Source: Phycisphaerae bacterium (GTDB lineage: Bacteria > Planctomycetota > Phycisphaerae > Sedimentisphaerales > Anaerobacaceae). Taken from it: a stretch of DNA of 32,471 nucleotides. Position numbers and translations under genes: made by a program. Below are positions 16,332 to 24,669 of the stretch, piece by piece. Numbering within the stretch: the stretch's first letter is position 1; each line of letters begins with the position of its first letter. The stretch spans positions 1 through 32,471 of the forward strand of contig JAAYBV010000081.1 of NCBI GenBank assembly GCA_012744475.1, written 5' to 3'. The notes under the pieces are model-generated. The model did no database searches and was not told where the DNA came from. It saw only the letters and a program-made list of their open reading frames with translations.

Positions 16332-17147
16332 TCACGGCCAGAAACGCCGCAGATAATCGATGCTCTGCCTGGCGATGGTCTCCGGATCGGGGTCGTACTT
16401 GAAGACCTCCACCGAAAGCCACGTGTCCCAACCGACCTCTTTGATCGCCTCGGCGATGGGCGCGTAATCGACGTCGCCCATGCCGGGACCGTAGAGGTTC
16501 GCGTCGTTGACGTGGAAGTGGCCGATCTCGTCAGCGGTCACCGAGCGGATGACATCGCCAACCGGCCGGCCCTCGGAGCACATCGCCTTGACGTCGAGAT
16601 GGATCTTCAGACTCGGATGGTTGAGCTGCCGAACCATCTTCATGCCTTCCGCGACGGTATTGACGAAGTTCGTCTCGGCCGACGACAGCGGCTCCAGACA
16701 GATCGTCAGGCCCAGATCGCGAGCCTTGTCGAGCACGGAGCCGAGCAGGTCGGCCGCACGCTGCCAGGCGCCGGAATACGTCTGGCCTTCGATGACGCTG
16801 CGCTGCTTGGGCGAACCGAGCACGAGGACGCTGCCGCCCAGATCGCGGCACAGATCGAGCAGGGCGGACAGGTAGTCCCGCGTGTGCGTCCAGGTCTTCT
16901 CGTCGGGCGTGGTCATGTGCAGGCCCGCTGGTCCGGCGAACAGCCAGTGCAGACCCACGCACTCCAGACCCTCGTCCTCGATCGCCCGGCGCGTCTGACG
17001 GCGTTTCGCCTTCGTCACGTCTGTTGCCGAGGCGGCCAGCGTGAACGGCGCGATCTCCAGCCCGTGATAACCCAGCTTCCGCGCCGTCGCGGCCACCTCG
17101 GCCATCGGCCGGTCCTGGAACATCTCATTGCACAACGCGAATCGCAT
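16332..17147 (-). CDS. TIM-barrel sugar isomerase/epimerase-like protein
   Basis: The 271-residue protein belongs to the xylose isomerase-like/AP endonuclease 2 TIM-barrel family. Likely divalent-metal ligands are Glu in LTICLEPLSS, Asp in LKIHLDVKAM, His in HFHVNDANL and Glu in WLSVEVF, the usual four-residue set. The N-terminus FALCNEMFQDRPMAEVAATA and the GYHGLEIAPF turn are typical of ketose 3-epimerase and keto-sugar enzymes. No signal peptide is present, so it acts in the cytoplasm, unlike its two operon partners. Its ATG shares one base with the stop of the oxidoreductase gene (TGATG), indicating translational coupling. It probably processes the sugar product of the upstream enzymes. 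Confidence 0.88.
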   Translation of the reverse strand: MRFALCNEMFQDRPMAEVAATARKLGYHGLEIAPFTLAASATDVTKAKRRQTRRAIEDEGLECVGLHWLFAGPAGLHMTTPDEKTWTHTRDYLSALLDLCRDLGGSVLVLGSPKQRSVIEGQTYSGAWQRAADLLGSVLDKARDLGLTICLEPLSSAETNFVNTVAEGMKMVRQLNHPSLKIHLDVKAMCSEGRPVGDVIRSVTADEIGHFHVNDANLYGPGMGDVDYAPIAEAIKEVGWDTWLSVEVFKYDPDPETIARQSIDYLRRFWP

Positions 17148-18622
17148 CAGACGTTCTCCGGGACGATGAACGGCTCGCGGTAGTTGCGCTTCAGGTACAT
17201 GTTGGCCATGTCACTGTGTTCGCCAACGTATCGCTCCTTGTCGGCGTCCATCGTCAGTACCGGGCCCAGCGTGATCCGCTCCTTCTCGAGATCCACCTCG
17301 TTGGCGACGAGATGCTCGACCATACGGCTGAACGAGTCGAACATTTCTTCGTTGTCGCCGATGGCCTGGAAGACCTCATCGACCGTCGCCTTCTTGCCGA
17401 GGCGATGCGAGGTGTTGGCCATGTGGCACAGGGCGGCCGACAGGTGTCCGATCTCGATGTCGCCGTTGAGGTCGCTGACCTTGCGGCTGCGAACCGCTTT
17501 GATGAAGTTCTCGTGATGGCCGGCGCCGCCGCGACCGGAGAACTGCTTGATTCGCTTGCCGTCGTTGTCGAGGACCCAGCCGCCGCCGTCGTCGCAGGGG
17601 AAGCAGCCGCCTTCGCACTGGATGCAATCGCCGACGCGCGTGCCGCGATAGTGGTCCATCGCGCGGTCGCCCTTCTTGCGGGGCAGTCCGCGCACCTCGA
17701 AGATCAGCGGGGCGGGCTTGTAATCGAAGTAGGCGATCTGCGTGTTGGCGGTTTCGCCGACGTCGTCGGTCTCGCCCATGCCGAAGCGGCCGCCGATGCT
17801 GAAGACGTGCTGCGGCAGGCCCGGATCGCCCAGCGCCCAGCGGGCGATGTCCATCTCATGCGGGCCCTGGTTGCCGATGTCGCCGTTGCCGGTGTTCCAC
17901 ATCCAGTGCCAGACGTAGTGCAGGTCGGTCCGATTGAGCGGGACCATGTCGGCCGGGCCGCACCATTGGTTGTAGTCCACGCTGGCGGGAATCGGCTTGG
18001 GTCCGTTCGTGCCGTGGACGATTCCGGTGGTCCCAGGCCCCCGGCCCTTGTAGCAGAAGCCGCGAACCCATTTGATCTTGCCGATGTGGCCTTCCTTGAT
18101 CCACTCGAACGCCGCCGGATGCGCCTCGGACGAACGCTTCTGCATGCCGATCTGCACGATGCGATTGTACTTGCGCGCCGCCTCAACCATCTTGCGGCCT
18201 TCCCAGATGCAGTAGCTGGCGGGCTTTTCGATGTACACGTCCTTGCCCGCCTGGCAGGCCCAGATCGTCACCAGCGCGTGCCAGTGATTGGGCGTCGCCG
18301 AGGTGATGACGTCGATGTCCTTGTCTTCGAGCAGCTTGCGGACGTCGGTATAGGTCCGGAGCTTGTACCCTTCCTTCTCCTCGAACGCCTTGGCTTTGCC
18401 GTCCATCTGGTTGGTGTCGGCGTCGCAGATGGCCACCAGCTTGGCGCCTTCGCAGCCGTGGAAGTACCCCATGTGGCCTCCCCCCTGACCGCCGACCCCG
18501 ACGACGGCCAAGCGAATCTGGTCGTTGGCGCCGAGCACGCGCGAGTGCGGTGCCGCCAGCGCCAGGCCCACTCCTGCGGCCACCGAGCTCTTGATGAAGT
18601 CGCGACGTGTCACATTGCTCAT
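17147..18622 (-). CDS. Tat-exported Gfo/Idh/MocA oxidoreductase
   Basis: A 491-residue NAD(P)-dependent sugar oxidoreductase. The Tat signal is TRRDFIKSSVAAGVGLALAA. The Rossmann fold begins with IRLAVVGVGGQGGGHMGYF, then VAICDAD, ITSATPNHWHA and the family hallmark DVYIEKPASYCIWEG with its Glu-Lys-Pro. The C-terminal part includes NQGPHEMDIARWALG, containing the His used near the substrate in this family. Exported members keep the cofactor tightly bound and oxidise or reduce sugar hydroxyls, often at C3. It is the middle gene of a three-gene operon: 65 bases after the fusion gene and overlapping the next by one base. The start at 18622 has AAAGGAGC upstream and begins the Tat signal; the frame open to 18967 is not used. 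Confidence 0.93.
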   Translation of the reverse strand: MSNVTRRDFIKSSVAAGVGLALAAPHSRVLGANDQIRLAVVGVGGQGGGHMGYFHGCEGAKLVAICDADTNQMDGKAKAFEEKEGYKLRTYTDVRKLLEDKDIDVITSATPNHWHALVTIWACQAGKDVYIEKPASYCIWEGRKMVEAARKYNRIVQIGMQKRSSEAHPAAFEWIKEGHIGKIKWVRGFCYKGRGPGTTGIVHGTNGPKPIPASVDYNQWCGPADMVPLNRTDLHYVWHWMWNTGNGDIGNQGPHEMDIARWALGDPGLPQHVFSIGGRFGMGETDDVGETANTQIAYFDYKPAPLIFEVRGLPRKKGDRAMDHYRGTRVGDCIQCEGGCFPCDDGGGWVLDNDGKRIKQFSGRGGAGHHENFIKAVRSRKVSDLNGDIEIGHLSAALCHMANTSHRLGKKATVDEVFQAIGDNEEMFDSFSRMVEHLVANEVDLEKERITLGPVLTMDADKERYVGEHSDMANMYLKRNYREPFIVPENV

Positions 18623-18687
18623 GATAGCTCCTTTCGTCTTCAGGTTCGTCTCGAACGCCGTTGTCTGCGTTCGTCTTCGGTTCGTTT

Positions 18688-20469
18688 TCAGGAGGCGTAC
18701 TGGCGAAAATGCTCGGCTACCTTGCCCTCGATCTCGTTGCCCTTGTGGAAGTAGAACCGCCACTTGAAGGTGACGCTCTGCCCGGCGGGAATCGTCAAAT
18801 TGCCCGTGCCGGCGGGCTTTTTCTCGAAGTCGTGGATGCCGAACGGATTGGCGGCATACAGGCCGTAATCCCGCACGTGCCACCACGTCGGATGGCGCGG
18901 ATTGCTCGGGTGGTCGAAGACCGCCACGCCTACCACCTCGCCGTTGACCGGCCCGTAGTAGTCGCACCAGGCGGCGCGCTTGGCCCAGGTGTCGCCGTCC
19001 CGCACGCCTTCGCTGTTGACGATGTGTCCCTGGCCCACCTTGCCCTTGAGACGCATCGTCGGCGCCAGGCGGATCGCCATCGACCCTTCCTTGGTGTCGC
19101 CGAGCACGACCTCGCCGTTGGAGGCGTGAATGGTGACTTCGAAGTCGATCATCGGCCCGTCCGCCTGGTTATGGAACCGGTGCGTCCGCGTATCGGTGCA
19201 GACGACCTTGCCGTCCGGCGCGAGCCACTTGTTCTGCTGCTTGATAACGCCCGTCTGCGGACCCGAGCTGATCTCCACGAACTTGTCGTGGACGATCTTG
19301 CCCTTGCCGTCCCCATCGGCCCAGAAGTCCACGCCGTTGACGTCGCCGTGCGTGAACCACAGCGACTTGTGGTGCGGATGGTCGTGCGCCTCGCCGGGAC
19401 CATCGCCCATCGGCCAGTGGCGAATCACCGGCACGCCCGTCGGCCCGATGACCGGATAGAAGTAGGGGCGCAGCGCCTGCGTGAAGCAGTATTCGGTGAA
19501 CAGCTTGCCGTCGAATTCGACGGTGACTTTGTCGCTGTGCTCGGTGATCTTGACGCCGCGAGCGGCCCGCGAGCCGCCCGACTGCGCCTTGGCCACCATC
19601 TGCCCGAACACCGCCTTCTGCTCGGCCAGCGCTGCGACGCGGTCGTCGGGTTTTGTTCGCGCCTCGAGCAGCACCCAGCCGTCGTAGTCGGTCGCCACCA
19701 GCATGTCGATCAGCTCCTGGTAGGGATAGTCGCCGAGGTTCAGCTCGCGGACGTGGGCGGTGGCGCCGAAGTACGGCCGGACCAGGTTGAAGTTGTACTG
19801 GAGCCCTTCGCCCTCGAGGTCCTGTCCGTTGCAGTTCCAGCAGACCTTCACGTTGGGATGGTCGGTGGCGTCCATGATCGCCTTGATCGTCGGCAGTTGC
19901 GAACAGCCGCCGTGCACCTCTAGGCGGATCTCCTGGCCGCGCTCAGCGCCGAACGCGCCGATCTCGTGGAGCGACTTGCCGATCTGGTCGATGGTCCGCT
20001 CGTACGAGACGCCCTTGGGCAGGTCGTTTGGCTTGACTTTGACGCCGGAGCCGCCGACGTCGGCCGAGAGCACGACGTAGTCCTTGGCGCCGGCGATCTC
20101 CTTCTGCAGCCGGTCCCGCTCGGGATAGTGGAACGCGAAGTTGGTGCCGAGCCCGACGAGCGTCACGCCGCTGTCGGCGAACCGCTTCTTGACGTCGGCC
20201 CGCTCGAGTCTGGTGAGTTTCGATTCGACGCCGTGGGCGTGCTCGACGCGCAACTCGACGCCGAGGACGCCGCTGTTGCGGCAGTTGGCGATCAGCACCG
20301 GCAGCGTCCAGTCCTGGCCCCAGAGGTAGGTGACCAGGCCGAACTTCATCTTCGCGCCCGGCGCCGCGGCAAGCAGGATGCGGCCCACCGGACCGGCCGC
20401 GACCAGACCGGCCCCGACAAACATGGAATTCTTGAGGAAATCGCGGCGTGTACTCTGACGTTCGCTCAT
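18688..20469 (-). CDS. Fusion of TIM-barrel isomerase-like and DUF6807 domains
   Basis: The 593-residue protein has three parts. A Tat signal, TRRDFLKNSMFVGAGLVAAG, is followed by a xylose isomerase-like TIM barrel from about residue 40 to 290 (MKFGLVTYLWGQDWTLPVL; possible metal ligands in RLEVHGGCSQ, NVKVCWNCNG, HVRELNLGDY and WVLLEART). From about residue 310 there is a beta-rich DUF6807 (PmoA-like, PF14100) domain with YFYPVIGPTGVPVIRHWPMG, HPHHKSLWFTHGDVNG and NPFGIHDFEKKPAG. DUF6807 proteins are common in planctomycete sugar-degradation loci, and the PmoA name does not imply methane oxidation. Both halves are in one frame without a break. It opens the three-gene operon. An exported role in keto-sugar processing is inference. 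Confidence 0.87.
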   Translation of the reverse strand: MSERQSTRRDFLKNSMFVGAGLVAAGPVGRILLAAAPGAKMKFGLVTYLWGQDWTLPVLIANCRNSGVLGVELRVEHAHGVESKLTRLERADVKKRFADSGVTLVGLGTNFAFHYPERDRLQKEIAGAKDYVVLSADVGGSGVKVKPNDLPKGVSYERTIDQIGKSLHEIGAFGAERGQEIRLEVHGGCSQLPTIKAIMDATDHPNVKVCWNCNGQDLEGEGLQYNFNLVRPYFGATAHVRELNLGDYPYQELIDMLVATDYDGWVLLEARTKPDDRVAALAEQKAVFGQMVAKAQSGGSRAARGVKITEHSDKVTVEFDGKLFTEYCFTQALRPYFYPVIGPTGVPVIRHWPMGDGPGEAHDHPHHKSLWFTHGDVNGVDFWADGDGKGKIVHDKFVEISSGPQTGVIKQQNKWLAPDGKVVCTDTRTHRFHNQADGPMIDFEVTIHASNGEVVLGDTKEGSMAIRLAPTMRLKGKVGQGHIVNSEGVRDGDTWAKRAAWCDYYGPVNGEVVGVAVFDHPSNPRHPTWWHVRDYGLYAANPFGIHDFEKKPAGTGNLTIPAGQSVTFKWRFYFHKGNEIEGKVAEHFRQYAS

Positions 20470-20952
20470 AGTGACGCCCCTTCGGAATAGACATGATGGA
20501 GGTCGCAGGACCACACCGCTCCGGCCAAGCCCATACGATCCGTCCGACCCGCGAGTCCGGCGTCCGCCGGCAGCCGCCCATCCCGGCGGCCCCACCGACC
20601 CCAGCCCGCAAACCCAAATTATCCCCGCCCCCACCCCCGCCGTCAACCCTCTTTCCCAGCCAGGGTGTTATGACCGTTCTTGTGATCCGGCTCGGTCAGG
20701 CTCACACTGGCGGGCGCCGATTCATGGCCGGCGAGGACAAACTCGAAATCCGAAGCACGAAACTCGAAACAAATGCAAAGCCCGAAGTCCAAAGGCTCCC
20801 AATTCGCCCCTACGTCATTCGTGCTTCCGCAGTGTGCCCAAGCGAGCAGCGCAGAAACGGTCATGCACCCTCCCAGCCATGCGCAGCCCGTCCGTCCCAT
20901 TCGGCGTTGCTCAGGACAGGCTACCGCAGGCAGTCCGCCTGCTGAGCAGCCG

Positions 20953-20986
20953 TGTGGCAGCCTCAAGCCCGCAGGGCTTGGGGATG
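20953..20986 (+). repeat. CTCAAG-type hairpin repeat
   Basis: GTGGCAGC shoulder, stem CAAGCCC/GGGCTTG with a GCA loop, then the GGGATGG shoulder. The 27058 copy has the same stem with an AAC loop; other copies have different but still complementary stem tips. Confidence 0.8.
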
Positions 20987-21050
20987 GAGCTTGGCATGCC
21001 GTCCGAAGGTGGTGCCTTGATCGCACCAAAGTGAGCCCTCCGCCTCCTGT

Positions 21051-21152
21051 TTGTCACCTTGAGCGAAACGAAGTGCAGCCGAAAGGGCTGGCCATAGACC
21101 CAGCGCGCTCCTCATCCGCCGCCAGATGTCTCGACGGGGCTCGACATGACAA
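21051..21152. repeat. MITE-like inverted-repeat unit
   Basis: The 102-base unit begins TTGTCACCTTGAGCGAA and its complement begins TTGTCATGTCGAGCC, so the ends are imperfect inverted repeats sharing TTGTCA and GAGC. The interior carries the GAGCGAA-type word that also occurs inside the composite repeats at 3104, 29160 and 29422. No coding capacity. A non-autonomous element is inferred. Confidence 0.6.
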
Positions 21153-21257
21153 TAACGTGAAAACCGGCACCTGATCAGTAGGAGAGAGCGAGTGTTACGA
21201 ACCAACAGTGCCCTGATGCAAAATGGGGTCACCGCCCGCGTTTCTCCAAATCCATGC

Positions 21258-21623
21258 CTACGATTTGGCTGCCATGATGTACGCGACTATAATGTTGACC
21301 ACGACAGCTCCCCACGCGGCCAGCATGCTCCAGAAGGCCACCAGCAGGGCTCTGGATGCGGCCCGTTGCGCGCTCTCGGCAATCTCTACGTTCCTGGCCG
21401 CCGTCCGGCAAGCGTCGATCATCGACCATGTCTGGATCGCCTGGTGGATGGCGGCTATGTTCTCGGCCTCCTGCTCGTCAGTTGATCTAACAGCACGACC
21501 ACAGGGGGCCGCACCTATTTCTTTTCTGATTTGGATAAGTTCTTTATTCCTCCCGCCCGAATCCGGTATTGCCTGTACTGCCACGAGTCGCCTTCCATAG
21601 TTCTCGATTTCCTCATGCGTCAT
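21258..21623 (-). CDS. Small C-terminally anchored membrane protein
   Basis: About 121 residues from MTHEEIENYGRRL. The first 90 residues are polar and predicted helical, with LIQIRKEIG and a long amphipathic stretch, EQEAENIAAIHQAIQTWSMI. One strongly hydrophobic segment, LAAWGAVVVNIIVAYIMA, is near the C-terminus, suggesting a tail anchor with the helices facing the cytoplasm. No family is recognised. It starts 29 bases after the pentapeptide-repeat gene on the same strand, so the two very likely form an operon. The frame continues upstream to 21734, overlapping that gene, but ATG at 21623 with GGGAG upstream is preferred. Third codon positions are less GC-rich than in the neighbours. Confidence 0.62.
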   Translation of the reverse strand: MTHEEIENYGRRLVAVQAIPDSGGRNKELIQIRKEIGAAPCGRAVRSTDEQEAENIAAIHQAIQTWSMIDACRTAARNVEIAESAQRAASRALLVAFWSMLAAWGAVVVNIIVAYIMAAKS

Positions 21624-21652
21624 CCCACTGATCTCCCGTCTCTCGCGCCGCG

Positions 21653-22870
21653 TCACTGCCCCAGGTGCGTCGTGAAGAACGTATACGCCGCCGTATTGAC
21701 AATCACCGGCCCCAACTCCTTCCCCAACTCGCAAATCTGCATGGCGGCTTTCTTCACCTGTCCCTTGGCGACATCTTTCAGTGCATCACCAATAATGCCC
21801 AGTGCCGTCTTCTTAGCGACCTTCGCAAAAGTCTGACTATCTTCTGGCAACGCCGCGATAGCGTCACGCAGGTTCGTGATGTACTCGACATGTTGGTCGA
21901 TGTTGATGGTCGAACCCGCGATCGCAAGCGGTCCCGTGGGATTGTTGATGTGCACGGAGTTAGGACGGTCAATCAGCAATTGAATGAAGGCTCTGGCCTC
22001 GTCCAAACGACCGGCAAGCTCTTGTACCTTGGCCTCGTAAACCCTCGTTACTTCCGCCAAGGCGGATTCCTTGTGCTCCTCTCGCTGCACCGTGAACTTG
22101 ATCGACGGAGCCAGCCCGCGCGCGTTGATCGAGTCGATCTTGAGATCATATTCCGGATTCTGATCGCGTATCGCCTGGACTACCCTGTTCATGATAAGCG
22201 GATCGAGCGGCGTCATGCCGTTCTGAAATACATACTCGATGGTCGGTAGGGCTTTGTAGATCTGCTCGAATTCGCCGGGCGCAAAGTCACGGTCTGCGGG
22301 TGAACGGACTGCGCCATTGCCATCCAAGAAAACGTACTTGCACTCGACGCCGTTGATGATCCAGTCGTCTCTCGCCGTCCCGTAGAGGCGCGTTCCAGTC
22401 AGATTTGCACGGGCGAGATTCGTGTTCACGAGTGTGCAGTAGCGCATATCCGCGCAATACAGATTGGCGCGCTCAAGCCTTGCATTGGTAAGGTTCGCCT
22501 CCGTCAAATCGGCTTTAGCGATATCCGCACAGCTGACGTCCGCGGCAAAGAGGTCAGCACCTCGGAGCCGTGCTTGGCTCAGGCTAGCGCCGCTGAGGTT
22601 TGCGACGCAGAGATCGGCACGCGCCAGCTGCGCGCCGACAAGATTTGCTTTGCTAAGATCCGCATGACCGAGGTCGGAGTCAAATAGCTCTGCTCGCTCG
22701 AAGTTCACGTCACGCAGGTTAGCTCCCCTGAGACTAATCCCTTCGAGGTTGGCTCCGGAGAGATCGGCGCCCGCAAGGTCCACGTTGATCCAATCCTTTC
22801 TCTCTTTGCGCCATTGGTGCCATGCATCTGCCCCCTTGGTGAGGATTGCCAAGTGTTCTGGATTCGCCAT
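21653..22870 (-). CDS. Pentapeptide-repeat protein with long helical tail
   Basis: The 405-residue protein has a polar start (MANPEHLAIL) and then about 27 uninterrupted pentapeptide repeats from residue 30 to 164, of the form A(D/N)LxG, which fold as a right-handed quadrilateral beta-helix. A linker domain follows (GEFEQIYKALPTIEYVFQNG, VVQAIRDQNPEYDL). Next come a predicted coiled coil (LAEVTRVYEAKVQELAGRLD), a segment INNPTGPLAIAGSTINID and a helical, partly hydrophobic C-terminus (ALKDVAKGQVKKAAMQICEL, LGPVIVNTAAYTFF). Pentapeptide helices serve as binding or DNA-mimic scaffolds; the tail resembles effector-like regions of bacterial conflict proteins, by eye only. ATG at 22870 follows AAGGGGAC. 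It is the first gene of a two-gene unit with the small membrane protein. Confidence 0.85.
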   Translation of the reverse strand: MANPEHLAILTKGADAWHQWRKERKDWINVDLAGADLSGANLEGISLRGANLRDVNFERAELFDSDLGHADLSKANLVGAQLARADLCVANLSGASLSQARLRGADLFAADVSCADIAKADLTEANLTNARLERANLYCADMRYCTLVNTNLARANLTGTRLYGTARDDWIINGVECKYVFLDGNGAVRSPADRDFAPGEFEQIYKALPTIEYVFQNGMTPLDPLIMNRVVQAIRDQNPEYDLKIDSINARGLAPSIKFTVQREEHKESALAEVTRVYEAKVQELAGRLDEARAFIQLLIDRPNSVHINNPTGPLAIAGSTINIDQHVEYITNLRDAIAALPEDSQTFAKVAKKTALGIIGDALKDVAKGQVKKAAMQICELGKELGPVIVNTAAYTFFTTHLGQ

Positions 22871-22910
22871 GTTGTCCCCTTCCGTTTGATCGCACCGACG
22901 CCTATCCCAC

Positions 22911-22937
22911 AGTATCGTGCGAGACACACGATGTCAA
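22911..22937 (-). promoter_or_regulatory. Candidate promoter of the pentapeptide pair
   Basis: On the minus strand TTGACA is followed by GATACT after 15 bases, or by TACTGT after 17. A leader of about 35 bases would precede the pentapeptide gene. The -35 box is perfect and the -10 is ambiguous. Confidence 0.4.
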
Positions 22938-23351
22938 CGGACAGGATTGTTGAGGAGCCGTCGTGTAGCTTCCTCATCCGGCGCGGAGGTTTTGTTTGAG
23001 GATTTCGCTGGCGAGCTGCTTGACGGGCTTTCGTTCCTTCGTGGCCGTCTCGCGCATGCCTCTGCAACAGAACCGTTGCCAACAGGCTCGTTGGCAAGGG
23101 GCGGCGGGGGTCGGGAGGGCGGCGGGCGTTTCCGCACGATTCCCCCGGGCCATCGCACACGACGCGAGACGCGCGACGCTTCACGCTTCACGAGCCACGC
23201 TCTGCGTGGGCTGGAGGCTGGAGGTGCCCGAACAACGCTTCTACGCTCCGACGCATCTACCCATCTACGCGAGACGCAAGACGCATCACGAAATACGGGC
23301 GACGAGCGACGAGTCACGAGCGACGCATATATGTTGAGCGTTTTTTGCAGA

Positions 23352-23381
23352 TTGAAAAGGGGGTTTGCCGAAAGATAAGAT
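23352..23381 (+). promoter_or_regulatory. Candidate promoter of ftsW-murG
   Basis: TTGAAA at 23352-23357 with GATAAG after 16 bases or TAAGAT after 18, about 50-60 bases before the ftsW start. Moderate match only. Confidence 0.32.
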
Positions 23382-23430
23382 GGGAAATGTATGTCCGGGC
23401 GGAGTGCGTCCGGCGGCAGGGCAACGATAA

Positions 23431-24630
23431 ATGCTTAGCTCGACAGCAGTTATGAATGAACCGCGAAGCCGGCTGGCCGACTACATCGCAATGGTGATCG
23501 TGTTCCTGATGGGCCTGGGGGCGGTGATGGTGTTCTCGGCGGGGGCGAATCTCGGCTACGAGTTCGACCTGAGGCGATTCTACGCGTTCCCGGCGTTGCG
23601 TCAGATCATGTTCTTCCCGATCGCGGTCATCGTGCTGCTGGTCGCCTCGGCCATCGACTACCGCTGGCTGCGGCTGCGCGACCGCTGGTGGAAGTCCGCG
23701 CCGGTGTGGCTGGTGTTCGTCTCGATCGTGCTGCTGGTCGTCGTGCTGATCCCGCAACTGGGCACCGAGATCAACCAGGCGCGGCGCTGGCTGCGGCTGA
23801 CCATCGGGCCGGTGAGCATCAGCTTCCAGCCGTCGGAGCTGGCGAAGTGGTCAATGGCGTTCGGCCTGGCGGCGGTGTGCGCGCGGTCCGAGCCGCACGC
23901 GCGCCGCTACTGGACGTGGTTCGTGCCGCTGTGCGGGCTGATCGGGCTGGTCTGCGGGCTGATCGTGGTCGAGGATTTCGGCACCGCGGCGTTCGTGGCA
24001 CTGATCAGCTTCGTGATCCTGATGATCGCGGGCGTCCGCTGGTGGCACATGCTGACGCTGGTCCCGTTCGCGGGCGCCGGCGTCGTCGCGGGCCTGCTGC
24101 GTTCGCCGCACCGCATCAAGCGGCTGCTGGCGTTCCTCCAGCCGGAGAAGTGGCCCGACGTCGTGTACCAGGCGAATCAGTCGCTGATCGCCATCGGTTC
24201 CGGCGGCGTCTGGGGCAAGGGCCTCGGCGAGGGCATCTCCAAGTACGGCCATCTGCCCGAGGACACCACCGACTTCGTCTTTGCGGTCGTCGGCGAAGAA
24301 CTGGGCATGGTCGGCACGATCGGCGTGATCGGGCTGTTTGTGCTGTTCATCTGCCTGAGCTGGGTGGTCGTGATGCGTTGTCGCGACCGCTTCGGGCGGC
24401 TGTTGGCGGCCGGCATCGTCCTGACGATCGGCATCCAGGCGGCGCTGAATATCGGCGTGGTGACGGTGGTCCTGCCGACCAAGGGGATTCCGCTGCCGTT
24501 CATCAGCTCGGGCGGCACGAGCATGCTGCTGTCGGCGGCGGCGGTCGGCGTGCTGCTGAACATCGCTTCGCAAACCGACCAGGGCGATCCGGAATCGCCC
24601 GCCGACACCGGCGACGACATGCACGCGTGA
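23431..24630 (+). CDS. ftsW: FtsW-type peptidoglycan polymerase
   Basis: SEDS-family glycosyltransferase that polymerises lipid II at the division septum. The 399 residues form about ten membrane helices. Family landmarks are MGLGAVMVFSAG, a long run ending LRLTIGPVSISFQPSELAKW, VVEDFGTAAFVALI, the conserved TTDFVFAVVGEELGMVGTIG loop carrying the essential acidic residues, and the C-terminal LPFISSGGTSMLLSAAAVGV. FtsW is chosen over RodA because murG follows 39 bases later, the common division-cluster order. The ATG at 23431 has only a weak ribosome site; ATG at 23452 is an alternative start. No penicillin-binding protein is adjacent. Confidence 0.9.
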   Translation: MLSSTAVMNEPRSRLADYIAMVIVFLMGLGAVMVFSAGANLGYEFDLRRFYAFPALRQIMFFPIAVIVLLVASAIDYRWLRLRDRWWKSAPVWLVFVSIVLLVVVLIPQLGTEINQARRWLRLTIGPVSISFQPSELAKWSMAFGLAAVCARSEPHARRYWTWFVPLCGLIGLVCGLIVVEDFGTAAFVALISFVILMIAGVRWWHMLTLVPFAGAGVVAGLLRSPHRIKRLLAFLQPEKWPDVVYQANQSLIAIGSGGVWGKGLGEGISKYGHLPEDTTDFVFAVVGEELGMVGTIGVIGLFVLFICLSWVVVMRCRDRFGRLLAAGIVLTIGIQAALNIGVVTVVLPTKGIPLPFISSGGTSMLLSAAAVGVLLNIASQTDQGDPESPADTGDDMHA

Positions 24631-24669
24631 CCTCAACACAAGACCGCACCACGAGCAGGGAGGCTGTCA

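Larger units (their letters stand above)
20470..21257. other. Repeat-rich spacer without genes
   Basis: About 790 bases with no supported gene. At 20739-20776 lies an AT-richer word repeat (CTCGAAATCCGAAGCACGAA and variants). At 20953-20986 there is a CTCAAG-type hairpin and at 21051-21152 a MITE-like unit. Any promoter for the sugar operon should lie close to 20470-20560 on the minus strand, but no good box pair was found. Confidence 0.5.
22871..23430. other. Spacer with low-complexity words before ftsW
   Basis: No gene is supported. From about 23157 to 23330 the sequence is built of short words such as ACGCGAGACGC, TTCACGAG, GACGAGCGACGAG and TCACGAGCGACGC. These are related to the ACGAGATACGAG stretch at 27245-27276. 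A GGCTGGAGGCTGGAGG word near 23212 resembles one near 195. Promoters for the divergent genes lie at its two ends. Confidence 0.5.

Noticed and set aside
15362-17183. Long plus-strand frames opposite the glycosidase and isomerase genes
   Set aside because: Both are shadows of well-supported minus-strand genes and show no recognisable domain.
17216-19923. Plus-strand frames of 512 and 420 codons opposite the sugar operon
   Set aside because: Composition is that of a reversed GC-rich gene (Val, Ala, Asp, His runs); the opposite-strand enzymes have full motif sets.
18688-20469. DUF6807/PmoA domain as evidence of methane oxidation
   Set aside because: The family name is misleading; the fusion to a sugar-isomerase barrel and the operon partners point to carbohydrate metabolism.
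23157-23330. Possible CRISPR-like array in the spacer before ftsW
   Set aside because: The words are short, irregular and unspaced; there is no constant repeat with unique spacers and no cas gene.
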